64,000 bases of DNA from an uncultured Tropicimonas sp. Its GTDB lineage: Bacteria; Pseudomonadota; Alphaproteobacteria; Rhodobacterales; Rhodobacteraceae. The position numbers were made by a program, and so were the translations under genes. The number at the start of each line of letters is the position of its first letter. Position 1 is the stretch's first letter. The notes beneath the pieces are model-generated. The model worked only from the letters and a program-made list of their open reading frames with translations, did no database searches and was not told the origin of the DNA. Positions 28,902 through 38,095 of this stretch are shown piece after piece. The stretch spans positions 1 through 64,000 of the forward strand of contig CANLZY010000014.1 in the NCBI GenBank assembly GCA_947495685.1, given 5' to 3'.

Positions 28902-28971
28902 GGATCCCCTCCGAACGGGTTGTTCTTTGGGGCCGACCCTACGCCTGTCGGATCGGTTATCAAATAGCAGC

Positions 28972-30192
28972 TCAGTCGTAGCTGCGCAGATCCTCGATCA
29001 CGATCCCGTCTTTCGGGAGGTCTCCCGGCGCAACGACCTCGATCGTGGCCCGAAGTTTCAGCAGGTCGTGTACATCTTCTCCGTATTCGGTCCAGTCGCC
29101 ACCGTCGGCCTCGATCCGGACATGCATCTTGTCCATCTCGTTTTCGCGGGTGACGATCACGCGAGCCTTGTGAACATGGCTGTGGCGGGCAACCAGCGCC
29201 GCGACCTGCTCGGGGCGCACGAACATGCCCTTGACCTTGGTCGTCTGATCGGCCCGTCCCATCCATCCCTTGATGCGCATGTTGGTCCGCCCGCAGGGGC
29301 TTTCGCCCTCCATCACGGCGCTCATGTCGCCGGTGGCAAAGCGGATCAGCGGGTAGTCGGGGTTGAGCGTGGTCACCAGCACCTCGCCCACCTCGCCGGG
29401 TGCGACCGGGTCGCCGGTACCGGGGGTGACGATCTCGACGATCACGGCCTCGTCGACGATCATCCCTTCCATCGCCGCGCTTTCATAGGCGATGTTGCCA
29501 AGGTCGGCGGTGGCATAACACTGCAGTGTCGCGATCCCACGATCCGCGTATTCCTGCCGCAACGACGGGAACAACGCGCCACCCGATACCACCGCCCGCG
29601 TGATCTTCAGGGTCTCGCCCATCTCTGTGGCGCGATCGAGCACGATTTTCAGGTAGTCCGGCGTGCCGGCATAGGCGGTGGACCCCACATCGACAGCCGC
29701 GCGCACTTGCAGGTCGGTCTGACCGGTGCCTGCGGGCAGCACCGCCGCACCGACGGCGCGCGCACCGTTCTCGAAGATCATGCCAGCCGGCGTCAGGTGG
29801 TAGCCAAAGCAGTTCTGAACGATGTCGCCCTTGCCAATTCCCGCCGCGTGCAGGAACCGACCCATCCGCCACCAGTTGTCACTGACCATACCCGGTTCGT
29901 ACAGCGGCCCGGGCGACTGGAAAATATGGGCGAATTCGTGCGCCGGACGGGTGGTAAAGCCGCCGAACGGCTCGGCGTCGCTTTGGGCCGCACCCAACTC
30001 GGATTTGCGCAGCACCGGAAGGCTGGCCAGTGCGGAAATGTCAGTGATTGCCGCCGGGTCCACATCGGCCAGGCTGGTCGCATAGCCCGACAACGCCTTG
30101 GCCGCCGCGATCTGCTGCGGCAGGGCCTTGGCCAGATCGGCCGCACGTTTCTTTGCGCTGCGCCGTTCCAGCGCGTCGTATCCATCAGCCAT
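28972..30192 (-). CDS. Phenylacetate-CoA ligase-like adenylate-forming enzyme
   Basis: A 406-residue cytosolic enzyme related to PaaK, which activates an aryl or other carboxylic acid to its CoA thioester. Family features are HIFQSPGPLYEPG, GDIVQNCFGYHLTPAG, YAGTPDYLKIVLDRA, RFATGDMSAVMEG and MRIKGWMGRADQTTKVKGMFVRPEQV. The usual SSGTTG phosphate loop is not obvious; the FQSPGPLYEP segment stands in its place. ATG at 30192 is preceded by GGAGAGG; the frame continues 86 codons upstream without family similarity. It lies 149 bases after the sulfatase gene on the same strand and may be its operon partner. Confidence 0.82.
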   Translation of the reverse strand: MADGYDALERRSAKKRAADLAKALPQQIAAAKALSGYATSLADVDPAAITDISALASLPVLRKSELGAAQSDAEPFGGFTTRPAHEFAHIFQSPGPLYEPGMVSDNWWRMGRFLHAAGIGKGDIVQNCFGYHLTPAGMIFENGARAVGAAVLPAGTGQTDLQVRAAVDVGSTAYAGTPDYLKIVLDRATEMGETLKITRAVVSGGALFPSLRQEYADRGIATLQCYATADLGNIAYESAAMEGMIVDEAVIVEIVTPGTGDPVAPGEVGEVLVTTLNPDYPLIRFATGDMSAVMEGESPCGRTNMRIKGWMGRADQTTKVKGMFVRPEQVAALVARHSHVHKARVIVTRENEMDKMHVRIEADGGDWTEYGEDVHDLLKLRATIEVVAPGDLPKDGIVIEDLRSYD

Positions 30193-30341
30193 TTCGGCAA
30201 TCCTCTCCCTGAAGGGTGGCGGACCGAAGGTTCGGCGGCCCCATGCACCCGGAATTCCTGATGGCATATTCACGCCGCTCTTGTCCGGATTGCAACCGTC
30301 CGTGACGGTCCATTCGCCGCGCCGGGTCGTCGATGCGGGTC

Positions 30342-31877
30342 TCAGGCCTGCGCCACGCGTTCGGTCTTCATCGGTTCGGATTGCAGGATGGCCTGCACCA
30401 TGTTGTGCAGCATGTCGCGCTTGAGATTGCTGCGAGCCGGGTCGTTCCACAGGTTGCAGACCTCGTCCGGGTCGGCCTTCAGATCGAACAACTCGCCATG
30501 GACACCGTCGCGGTAGACCGAGATCTTGTAGCGTGCCTCGATATAGCTGGTGACATGCGGATGCACCGGGTTGTGCCGGTTTTCACAGATCGCGAAATCT
30601 CGGGCGCTCTCGGCCCGCCCGGTCCAGACATCCAGTTGCGACACGCCTTGCAGGTCATTGGGTTTGGGGAAACCGGCGGCCGTGACGAAGGTCGGCGCCA
30701 GGTCCACAAGGCTTTGCATGGCGTGGTTGACCTTGCCGGCCGGCACTTCGCCCGGCCAACGGACGATGAAGGGCACCTTGAGCATGTCTTCGTAATGGAA
30801 CGGCCCCTTTGCTACCAACCCGTGATGACCCAAAAAATGGCCGTGATCGGTGGTAAAGACGATCAGGGTGTTGTCCGCGATGCCAAGCGCATCCAGCTGG
30901 TCCAGAATTCGCCCGACCTCGTGATCGAGGAATGACATCATCCCGTAGTAGGTCGCCATGTCCTGTTTCAGCGCCTCTTCCGGATACAGGTGACTGGCGC
31001 AGCCGTGGGCCTCGAAGGGCTTGTGCCAGTCGGCAAAATCCGGCGCCTCGGTTTGGGTCATGGCAAAATGCGGCGGGTTGCGGTCGTGCTCGCCCGGTGT
31101 CAGGTGGCCCGGCACCATGTCCGCGGGGTCGTACATCGACGCCCAGGGTTCAGGCACGGTATAGGGCGGGTGCGGGTCCGGGAAACTCGTCCACAGGAAG
31201 AACGGCTCGCCCCGCGCCACGCTGCTGTCGATGAACGCCTGCGACCGTTCACCGATCCAGGTGGTATAGTGCATTTCTTCGGGCAACTTCCAATGGCGGT
31301 CCTGTCGGGCCCAATAGGGCGCATTCGGCGCCATGGCGGGGGCCTTGCTGGAGGACTCGCCCGGCACCGGTTGGAAGTATTCCTTCCAGTCCATCAGGCC
31401 GTTGTCCTCCATCCAGGCGGCATAATGCTGTCCGACATGGGATTCATCGGCATGGTTGCGGCACAGTTCGATGTGGTCGAAGCCATAGAAGGGCCCGGAG
31501 AAGTCGCGCCAGAAATCGATGTCACGCAGGATCGGCTGCTTTTCGAGCGAGTCCCCCGCCAGGGGTTGGAAATGCGCCTTGCCGATCAGCCCGGTTGCAT
31601 AACCTTCGGCGGCCAGCGCCGAGCCAAGCGTCGGCGTGTCCTCGTCCAACCGGCAACCGATGGTCCAGGCCCCGTGCTGGCTGGGGTACAGGCCGGTGAT
31701 GATGCTCGCACGCGACGGCGTACAGACGGGGCTGCAGCAATAGGCCCGGTCAAACCGCGTGCCCTCGGCGCAGAGCCGATCGAGGTTGGGCGTCTTGATC
31801 TTGGGGTTCACCGCGCCAAGGGCACTGAAATGTTGTTGGTCTGTGGTGATAAGCAGGATGTTCGGACGTGTTGACAC
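30342..31877 (-). CDS. Cytoplasmic sulfatase (formylglycine type)
   Basis: A 511-residue type I sulfatase that hydrolyses a sulfate ester. The modification motif C-x-P-S-R is CTPSR at residues 52-56, where C52 would become formylglycine. Metal-binding residues are seen at D13 in LLITTDQQ and in the FTTDHGHFLGHHG segment. There is no signal peptide, so it should act inside the cell on an imported substrate. The start is GTG at 31877, four bases after the upstream permease stop. It follows two sugar-type permeases in one operon, which suggests a sulfated sugar, polyol or choline-like ester as substrate. No FGE maturation gene is visible here. Confidence 0.9.
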   Translation of the reverse strand: MSTRPNILLITTDQQHFSALGAVNPKIKTPNLDRLCAEGTRFDRAYCCSPVCTPSRASIITGLYPSQHGAWTIGCRLDEDTPTLGSALAAEGYATGLIGKAHFQPLAGDSLEKQPILRDIDFWRDFSGPFYGFDHIELCRNHADESHVGQHYAAWMEDNGLMDWKEYFQPVPGESSSKAPAMAPNAPYWARQDRHWKLPEEMHYTTWIGERSQAFIDSSVARGEPFFLWTSFPDPHPPYTVPEPWASMYDPADMVPGHLTPGEHDRNPPHFAMTQTEAPDFADWHKPFEAHGCASHLYPEEALKQDMATYYGMMSFLDHEVGRILDQLDALGIADNTLIVFTTDHGHFLGHHGLVAKGPFHYEDMLKVPFIVRWPGEVPAGKVNHAMQSLVDLAPTFVTAAGFPKPNDLQGVSQLDVWTGRAESARDFAICENRHNPVHPHVTSYIEARYKISVYRDGVHGELFDLKADPDEVCNLWNDPARSNLKRDMLHNMVQAILQSEPMKTERVAQA

Positions 31878-31881
31878 GGGA

Positions 31882-32748
31882 TCAACCTTTCACGGCGCCG
31901 GCAAGGCCGTTGATGAAGTAGCGCTGAAGCAGGATGAACAGCAGAACGATGGGCAGGATCGAGATCGTGGCCGCTGCGGCCATGCCGGTCCAGTCGATGA
32001 ATTGTTCGCCCTTGAAGGCATAGATGCCGACCGAGAGCGTGCGGATCGCCGGGTTGGCCAGCGTCACCACCAGCGGCAGCAGGAAGTCGTTCCAGGCGTG
32101 CAGCACCTGCATGATGACAACCGTCACCACCATCGGGCGGGCCAGCGGCAGCATCACGTACCAGAAGATTCGCAGGAAACTGACACCATCGACCCGCGCG
32201 GCCTCCTCCAGTTCTCGCGGCAGTTGGCTGAAATAACCGGCAAACAGCACCACGAAGATCACCATGGCGTGACCCGAGGTCGCGATGGTCAGACCGAACA
32301 GGCTGGAGGACAGGCCCAGCCAGCTGAGAAGCTCGAACACCGGGATGATGGTGAAGCCTTGCGGGATGAACACGGTTGCCACGAAGGCAAAGAACAGAAC
32401 GTTCCGCCCCGGAAACCGGTACCGCCCCAGGACGTAACCCAGCATCGAGGTGCAGGTGGTCACCAGAACCACCGACCCGACCGTCACGATCAGGGTGTTG
32501 AAGAAATACTTCCCCATGTTCGCTTCAGTCCAGGCGCGGCCATAATTCTCCCAGGCCCAGGACTGCGGGACGATGCCGGGGTTGGCGAACATCTCGGAAT
32601 TGCTCTTCAGCGAGGTCGAGATCATCCAGACGAACGGATAGATCCAGATCAGGCAGACGATGGTCAGGACCGTCGACATCACGGCGATGCGCGTGGTCGC
32701 GCGATGCTCTCCAAAGACGATGCGAAGGGGGCTGAGGCGATGTCTCAT
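31882..32748 (-). CDS. Carbohydrate ABC importer permease, MalG type
   Basis: A 288-residue inner-membrane permease with six helices and the EAA coupling loop EEAARVDGVSFLRIFWYVMLP. It partners the MalF-type permease, whose stop codon overlaps this ATG (ATGA). No ATPase subunit is encoded nearby, so the system must use one from elsewhere, as many CUT1 importers do. The sulfatase follows directly. Confidence 0.92.
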   Translation of the reverse strand: MRHRLSPLRIVFGEHRATTRIAVMSTVLTIVCLIWIYPFVWMISTSLKSNSEMFANPGIVPQSWAWENYGRAWTEANMGKYFFNTLIVTVGSVVLVTTCTSMLGYVLGRYRFPGRNVLFFAFVATVFIPQGFTIIPVFELLSWLGLSSSLFGLTIATSGHAMVIFVVLFAGYFSQLPRELEEAARVDGVSFLRIFWYVMLPLARPMVVTVVIMQVLHAWNDFLLPLVVTLANPAIRTLSVGIYAFKGEQFIDWTGMAAAATISILPIVLLFILLQRYFINGLAGAVKG

Positions 32749-33662
32749 GAGCGCACCTGCTTGGCACTGGCCCGCGCCCGACGGGTCGCGATGGCCTGAA
32801 GGATGGTGAGCGACAGCACCACGACACCAAAGAACACGCCCGCCGCCGCCGCATAGCCCAACCGCGGGATAGAGCCGTCACCAGTGGCAAAGGCCGTGCG
32901 ATAGATGAAGATCTCCATCACCTCCGAGGCAAAGAACGGACCGCCATTGGTCATCGACATGATCAAAGGAAAGACGTTCAACGCACCGACAGCCGAGATC
33001 AGCAGGATCGCCAGCGCGAACGGCAGGATGATCGGCAACACGATGTACCAGATCAGCCGGGCGCCCCGGCAACGGTCAAGCTTGGCCGAATCATAGACTT
33101 CGTCCGGCACGGTCTGAAGCGCGGCCAGCCAGTAGATCAGCGTGATACCGAGCCATTTCCAGACATAGACCCCGATCACCGAGGGCATCACGGTGGCCGA
33201 GGAACCCAGGAAATCCACCGGGCGGGAGATGATACCCAGGTCCAGCAGCAAACCGTTGATCGGCCCGTTGAAGGGCGACAACAGGAAGGTCCAGATGATG
33301 CCGATGACCGCCACCGGCGTGACGACCGGCAGAAAGATCATCGTGCGGAACCAGGTCGACATCTTCAGGAGCTGGTTGTTCAGCAAAACCGCCAACACCA
33401 GGGAGACGCTCATCTGCAACGGCACCGTACCCAGCAGAAACACCAGCGAGCGCTTGAAGGCATCCCAGAAGATCGGGTCCGAGAACAGCTTCACGAAGTT
33501 GCCCATCCCGACGAAAACCTTGTCGGAGTTGAACCCCGACCAGTCATGCATCGCGTAATAACAGGCCGCGACGATCGGGTAGAAGACGAACATGCCGCCC
33601 AGGATCAACCCGGGAAGCAGCATGAGATAGTGGTACCTGTAGCGGTGCAGTGTCTCGAACAC
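32745..33662 (-). CDS. Carbohydrate ABC importer permease, MalF type
   Basis: A 305-residue inner-membrane permease with six helices and the coupling loop SAKLDRCRGARLIWYIVLPI. I choose GTG 33662 because AGCAGG lies nine bases upstream; a TTG at 33671 touches that site. It follows the binding-protein gene after a terminator-like hairpin, which would lower permease expression relative to the binding protein. The usual EAA glycine context has CRGA where most have GA, a small deviation. Confidence 0.9.
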   Translation of the reverse strand: MFETLHRYRYHYLMLLPGLILGGMFVFYPIVAACYYAMHDWSGFNSDKVFVGMGNFVKLFSDPIFWDAFKRSLVFLLGTVPLQMSVSLVLAVLLNNQLLKMSTWFRTMIFLPVVTPVAVIGIIWTFLLSPFNGPINGLLLDLGIISRPVDFLGSSATVMPSVIGVYVWKWLGITLIYWLAALQTVPDEVYDSAKLDRCRGARLIWYIVLPIILPFALAILLISAVGALNVFPLIMSMTNGGPFFASEVMEIFIYRTAFATGDGSIPRLGYAAAAGVFFGVVVLSLTILQAIATRRARASAKQVRS

Positions 33663-33680
33663 GGGCGCCAACCTGCTGGG

Positions 33681-33722
33681 AAAAAGGGGTGGGGCCGCCG
33701 GGGAGGGGTGGGTGGCGGCCCC
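33681..33722 (-). terminator. Intercistronic hairpin with T tract between binding protein and permease genes
   Basis: Read on the minus strand, GGGGCCGCC (33722-33714) pairs with GGCGGCCCC (33699-33691) around a 14-base loop, then ACCCCTTTTT follows. It lies 10 bases after the binding-protein stop, where partial termination would give excess binding protein over permease. Confidence 0.7.
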
Positions 33723-33731
33723 GTCAGCCGA

Positions 33732-35246
33732 TCAGTAATCGGCAGCTCCGAAATCCACATCGGGATTCCAGTTCGCGAAGACCAGATCAGACCGGTCAAC
33801 CTGCGCGCCATCGGCCTTGGCAGCCGCAAAGGCCGCGTCGAGCGAGGCGTTGTAGCGGTCTTTCAGGCCCTTCATCTCGGCGGCCACGCCTTTCAACTCG
33901 CCAGCGACCAGCCCTTGCACCGTGCGGGCAAAGTTGATCTCGGGCGCCTGGAAAGATCCGATAACCTTGCCCAGCTCGGCATTGCCGACGATCGGGTTGG
34001 GGCCAACGCGGATCGCATCGTTGAAATGCTGCAGGATTGCCTTGGAGCGCGCCGACATCTCTGCGCCGTCCAGCGCCGCCGGGAAGATCGGCGGATCGCC
34101 CGCCCCGACGATGTTGGCCCAGGCGGTCTGGCCCTCCAGCGTGCCGAGATAGTGGAAGATATCGCCGGCAATCGGCCCAAGCTCGGACCCCTTGAACAGC
34201 CACATCGTGTTGGGCGCCAGCGCGCCCTGGCCGATGGTCAGCTTGCCGACCGGGCCCTCGTCCGGCACCGGTCCGGAGGACACCCCGAAGTCGAAGCCGG
34301 GGTTGTTTCCTTCCCAACCGCCGATGTTCCACGGGCCTTGCAGGATCATGCCCGCCGCACCCTGGGGCATGAAGGCCCGTGCTTGCGGTGCATTCATCGA
34401 CATGACACCGGGGAAGACGCTGCCATCGGACTGCATGGCGATCAGCAGTTCGATCGCGGCGATATACTGGTCGCTGTCGAACACGTATTCGCCGGTGCGG
34501 AAATCGATATCCGCCTCGATCACGCTGTCGCCGCCCGCGCTGGCACCGGCCATCCGGCCCATGTTGCGGATCGTCTGGCTCCAGCGACCCAGCTGCGAGC
34601 CACCGATGATGAAGCCAAAGTAACGGCCCTTGCCGGCTTCGGTGATTTTCCTGGACGCGTCCCGAAATTCGCTCCAGCTCAGCGGCTTGGCTTCCGGATC
34701 GTACCCCGCGGCCTCCATGTAGGCCTTGTTGTAGAGCAGGTGCGTGCCGTAGCGCTTGTTGCTGGTGAACGGCAGGCCATAGGTCTTGCCGTCGAACTCG
34801 TTGATTCCGGGCAGGAAGGCACCGTCGGGGAAGCCGGCCTTCCACTCGTCGATGTTCGGGATGAAATCATCGTAGGGCTGCACCCATCCCTGCGCGACGG
34901 CATCCGCCGGGTTCACGTTCTGCGGCAGGGCAAACACGTCATGCGCGGAGTTGTTGCGCACACCAAGCGGCACAACCTGGGCGATCTCGTTCCAGGGCAG
35001 CGCGTCATACACGACCTCGACGCCGCGATCCTTGGCGTAGTCGGCAAAGAACTTCTTGTAGAACACGGCCTTCTGGTCGCCGCTGTCGATCCAGCGGAAC
35101 GTGGTGCCCTCGGCGATAGTGTTGATCGGGGCGGGAACCGTCTGGGCGAGGCTGCGACCGGCACCCAATGCCGTGCCGGCAACAATCGCCGTGGTTCCCT
35201 GGATAAAGGCGCGGCGCGACAGTCCACTCCGGTTACGGCTTGTCAT
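33732..35246 (-). CDS. Extracellular solute-binding protein of the sugar-type ABC importer
   Basis: A 504-residue periplasmic binding protein of the CUT1 family. A twin-arginine-like signal is present (LSRRAFIQGTTAIVAGTALG, residues 9-28), with cleavage near SLAQ. The mature part shows the two-lobe family pattern with YGLPFTSNKRYGTHLLYNK and AAGMILQGPWNIGGWEG. GGGAGGAACCC precedes the ATG. It heads an operon with two permeases and a sulfatase and is divergent from a LysR regulator, implying control by the substrate or a breakdown product. Confidence 0.92.
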   Translation of the reverse strand: MTSRNRSGLSRRAFIQGTTAIVAGTALGAGRSLAQTVPAPINTIAEGTTFRWIDSGDQKAVFYKKFFADYAKDRGVEVVYDALPWNEIAQVVPLGVRNNSAHDVFALPQNVNPADAVAQGWVQPYDDFIPNIDEWKAGFPDGAFLPGINEFDGKTYGLPFTSNKRYGTHLLYNKAYMEAAGYDPEAKPLSWSEFRDASRKITEAGKGRYFGFIIGGSQLGRWSQTIRNMGRMAGASAGGDSVIEADIDFRTGEYVFDSDQYIAAIELLIAMQSDGSVFPGVMSMNAPQARAFMPQGAAGMILQGPWNIGGWEGNNPGFDFGVSSGPVPDEGPVGKLTIGQGALAPNTMWLFKGSELGPIAGDIFHYLGTLEGQTAWANIVGAGDPPIFPAALDGAEMSARSKAILQHFNDAIRVGPNPIVGNAELGKVIGSFQAPEINFARTVQGLVAGELKGVAAEMKGLKDRYNASLDAAFAAAKADGAQVDRSDLVFANWNPDVDFGAADY

Positions 35247-35319
35247 GGGTTCCTCCCTTTCATGACGACGTCCTGAATTTCTCGCCTCCAGATTGGGTCA
35301 TTCCAGCGATAAAGAAAAG

Positions 35320-35349
35320 TTGACACTTTTTAATTTTCGATCAGAAATG
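35320..35349 (+). promoter_or_regulatory. AT-rich control region upstream of the LysR gene
   Basis: This short stretch is unusually AT-rich for the window. It has TTGACA at 35320-35325 but no good -10 hexamer at 17 bases, and an imperfect inverted repeat ATTTTCGATCAGAAAT (35333-35348) of the T-N11-A LysR type that overlaps the start codon. It may be a regulator-binding site; the evidence is weak. Confidence 0.3.
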
Positions 35350-36282
35350 TTTATCGCAATGCTTGATAACCTCGACTCCCTCCGCCGGTTCGTCGCCGTT
35401 GCCGAATCTGGCTCGGTCCGGCGTGCGGCCGATGTGGTCGGTGTGACCCAGCCCGCGTTGACGCGCACCATCCGGCTTCTGGAGGAGCAGGTCGGCGCGC
35501 CGTTGTTCGAGCGTCGCTCGCGCGGCATTCACCTGACATCACTGGGCGGGCGCGTGCTGATCCATGCGCGCCACCTGCTGCGCGAAGCGCTCCTGGCGGA
35601 AACCGAGATCCATGCCCTGCGCGAGGGCGAGCGGGGCACCGTTCGGATCGCGGCTGCGCCGGTCTGGATGTACTCGATCTTGCCGCAGGTGGTGGCACAG
35701 GTGCATGTGCAGCACCCTTCCCTGACCATCACCCTTGGCGCGATGAACTATTCGGACGCGGTTCCACTGCTGCAGAATGGCGAGCTCGACGCCTTTTTCG
35801 GTGGGTTCCAACGGATCGAGGCGCTGCCATCGTTTCTGGTCCGCAGGGCGATGTTCCCCGCCCGGTTGACGGTCATCGCTCGCGAAAGCCATCCGATCCT
35901 GGCCCACGACGGGGCCACGGCCACCGACCTGCTGAAATACAGCTGGTTGTCCTATCAGAGCGATCTGGCCTATCTCGACACGGTTCAGGACGCCGTTCAG
36001 GCCGAGACCGGGCGCCGCGTCGTTGCCGCCGTGCAATGCGAATCCATGCTGACCGTGCTTGAAATGCTGCGCCAGGGCGATTTTCTGGCGCTTTTGCCCA
36101 GCTCGTCCCTCCGATCCCATCACGGGGCCGGGCTGACAGAGGTGCCGACCCGTCTGGAGCCGATCTCGTTCCAATCCGGCCCGATCTATCGGCGCAGCCT
36201 GCAATCCAACCTGGCTTTTCGCAACCTGTTGTCACTCGCCGCAGACCGGGTCGAAACACTCGGCCTGCGCAAGAACGGCTGA
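35347..36282 (+). CDS. LysR-family transcriptional regulator
   Basis: A 311-residue regulator with an N-terminal winged helix-turn-helix (SLRRFVAVAESGSVRRAADVVGVTQPALTRTIRLLEEQ, residues 11-48 taken together) and a periplasmic-binding-like effector domain. It is divergent from the binding-protein gene, so it probably controls the importer/sulfatase operon. Two ATGs (35347 and 35359) are possible, neither with a clear ribosome-binding site. Starting from TTG 35293 would add 18 non-family residues and is rejected. Confidence 0.88.
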   Translation: MFIAMLDNLDSLRRFVAVAESGSVRRAADVVGVTQPALTRTIRLLEEQVGAPLFERRSRGIHLTSLGGRVLIHARHLLREALLAETEIHALREGERGTVRIAAAPVWMYSILPQVVAQVHVQHPSLTITLGAMNYSDAVPLLQNGELDAFFGGFQRIEALPSFLVRRAMFPARLTVIARESHPILAHDGATATDLLKYSWLSYQSDLAYLDTVQDAVQAETGRRVVAAVQCESMLTVLEMLRQGDFLALLPSSSLRSHHGAGLTEVPTRLEPISFQSGPIYRRSLQSNLAFRNLLSLAADRVETLGLRKNG

Positions 36283-36298
36283 GCCGTCATTCCAGCAC

Positions 36299-36667
36299 TC
36301 AGCGAACGACCTTGCCGCCAGCCCCCTGCCACGCAGACAACGATCCGATGTTGTAGACGGTTTCATAGCCCAGCTTGCGCAGAACCTTGCCGGCCATGCC
36401 CGACCGGCTGCCCGTGGCGCAGTACAGGATGATCGGGACGTTCGTCTTCAATTCGGACGGGCAGGCCGCGTTTTTCGGGTCGGCCTTCTGACCGATCTGC
36501 CCCAGAGGGATGTTCAGGGCGCCGACCGCACGGCCTGACTGGACCAGTTCGCCGGGGTCCCGCACATCGATCAGAACCGCCTTGCCCTTCTTCACCATGC
36601 TGACCGCCGTCACCGGATCGAGGGCTTCGGCCTTTGCACCAAAGGGGTTGAGAAACGTCATCAGCAT
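36299..36667 (-). CDS. Rhodanese-domain protein
   Basis: A 122-residue single-domain sulfurtransferase-like protein. The active-site loop is CATGSRSG with C83 as the persulfide-forming residue, and the CH2-type motif VLIDVRDPGE occurs at 31-40. The first residues MLMTFLNPFG are mildly hydrophobic but do not form a clear signal peptide. AAGGTG lies upstream of the ATG. It converges with the LysR gene, 16 bases away, and has no sulfur-metabolism neighbour. Confidence 0.9.
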   Translation of the reverse strand: MLMTFLNPFGAKAEALDPVTAVSMVKKGKAVLIDVRDPGELVQSGRAVGALNIPLGQIGQKADPKNAACPSELKTNVPIILYCATGSRSGMAGKVLRKLGYETVYNIGSLSAWQGAGGKVVR

Positions 36668-36902
36668 GGGGCGCGCACCTTATATTCGACTTGAGGAATG
36701 TAACCCCGCCATAGGGAAATGGCAATGAGCCCAAACCGCAAGAAAGCCCCTCACGCCCGCACCACGCGCAAGGGGTACCGACCGCTCGAAGGCATGTTTC
36801 ATTCCGTCGAAATCGCTGGCCCCGACGAGCGTAATGCGCCAGTCATTGGCCAATCGGCCTCACAGGCTTTCGTCGCAACACAAGAATGACAGGGGGTCCG
36901 CC

Positions 36903-37901
36903 ATGCCCGCAAAAGACGCACCGCAACTCGTCCGCCAGATCGGCCGATCCGAAGTTTCCTGCACCGCCGTCGGGCTGGGCACCTGGGCCATCGGCGGCTG
37001 GCGATGGGGCGGCACGGATGATGTGGCGTCGGTCGACGCGATCCGGGCCTCTATCGACGAAGGCATCACCCTGATCGATACCGCCCCGGCCTATGGTCTC
37101 GGCCATTCCGAAGAAATTGTCGGCACGGCAATTGCGGGGATTCGCGACTCGGTGGTCCTGTCGACAAAATGTGGCCTTGTCTGGAACACAGGCAAGGGGA
37201 CCTACAAATTCGATCAGGCCGGACTCCCGGTACACCAGTATCTTGGCCGCGAATCGATCATCGAGGAGGTCGAACACTCTCTGCGTCGGCTGAACACCGA
37301 CCGAATCGATCACTACATCACCCACTGGCCCGACGTGACGACACCGGTTGACGAGACCATGGAAGCGCTGATGCGCCTCAAGGCCGACGGCAAGATCCTC
37401 TCCATCGGCGCCAGCAACGTCACCCCAGACCTCATCCGCGCCTATGTCGGTTCCGGGCAACTGGACGCGATCCAGGAAAAATACAACATGCTCCAGCGCG
37501 AGATCGAGGACACCCTGGTGCCTGTCTGCCTGGAGCACGGCGTGTCCGTGCTCAGTTACTCGTCGCTTGCGCTTGGGCTGTTGACCGGAAAGATCGGCCC
37601 GGACCGCAACTTCTCAGGCGACGACCTGCGGATCGACAACCCGCTGTTCACCGTCGATGCCCGCCAGAAGATCGCGGATTTTGTTGCACAGGTGCGCCCG
37701 GTGGCCGAAACGCATGACGCCACCATCGGTCAGATCGTCATCGCGTGGACCTTGACCCAACCCGGCATCACGTTTGCTTTGTGCGGTGCGCGCAATGCCG
37801 ATCAGGCACGCGAAAACGCCGCCGCAGGGCGGGTCCGGTTGAGCGACGATGACATCGCCACAATCGAAACTGCAGCGATACAGCACTTGACCGGCCTCTA
37901 G
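36903..37901 (+). CDS. Aldo/keto reductase
   Basis: A 332-residue NADPH-dependent reductase with the (beta/alpha)8 AKR fold. Family segments are CTAVGLGTWAIGGWRWGG, ITLIDTAPAYGLGHSEEIVG (Asp and Tyr of the catalytic tetrad), VVLSTKCG (Lys) and YITHWPD (His). ATG 36903 follows AGGGGGTCCGCC; a frame 23 codons longer is not needed. It stands alone after the rhodanese gene; substrate unknown. Confidence 0.92.
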   Translation: MPAKDAPQLVRQIGRSEVSCTAVGLGTWAIGGWRWGGTDDVASVDAIRASIDEGITLIDTAPAYGLGHSEEIVGTAIAGIRDSVVLSTKCGLVWNTGKGTYKFDQAGLPVHQYLGRESIIEEVEHSLRRLNTDRIDHYITHWPDVTTPVDETMEALMRLKADGKILSIGASNVTPDLIRAYVGSGQLDAIQEKYNMLQREIEDTLVPVCLEHGVSVLSYSSLALGLLTGKIGPDRNFSGDDLRIDNPLFTVDARQKIADFVAQVRPVAETHDATIGQIVIAWTLTQPGITFALCGARNADQARENAAAGRVRLSDDDIATIETAAIQHLTGL

Positions 37902-38095
37902 GCGACACTGGCCCGGAACCACGCCAATCCGGACAAGTCTCCGATGTCCGTCACCCACGTCGGCGATGCGGGCTGATCCCTCGGGCTGGCCCTTTCTTCT
38001 GACATGGTGACAGAACCTGCCCCCCGGATCAGCCCCCGCCGCCCTTGTGCGGCGTACGGGTCATCGACACCGGTACGGAATGCAGTTCGCAGCGA

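Noticed and set aside
35293..35346. TTG start for the LysR gene
   Set aside because: Adds 18 residues not typical of LysR N-termini and lies within the AT-rich control region.
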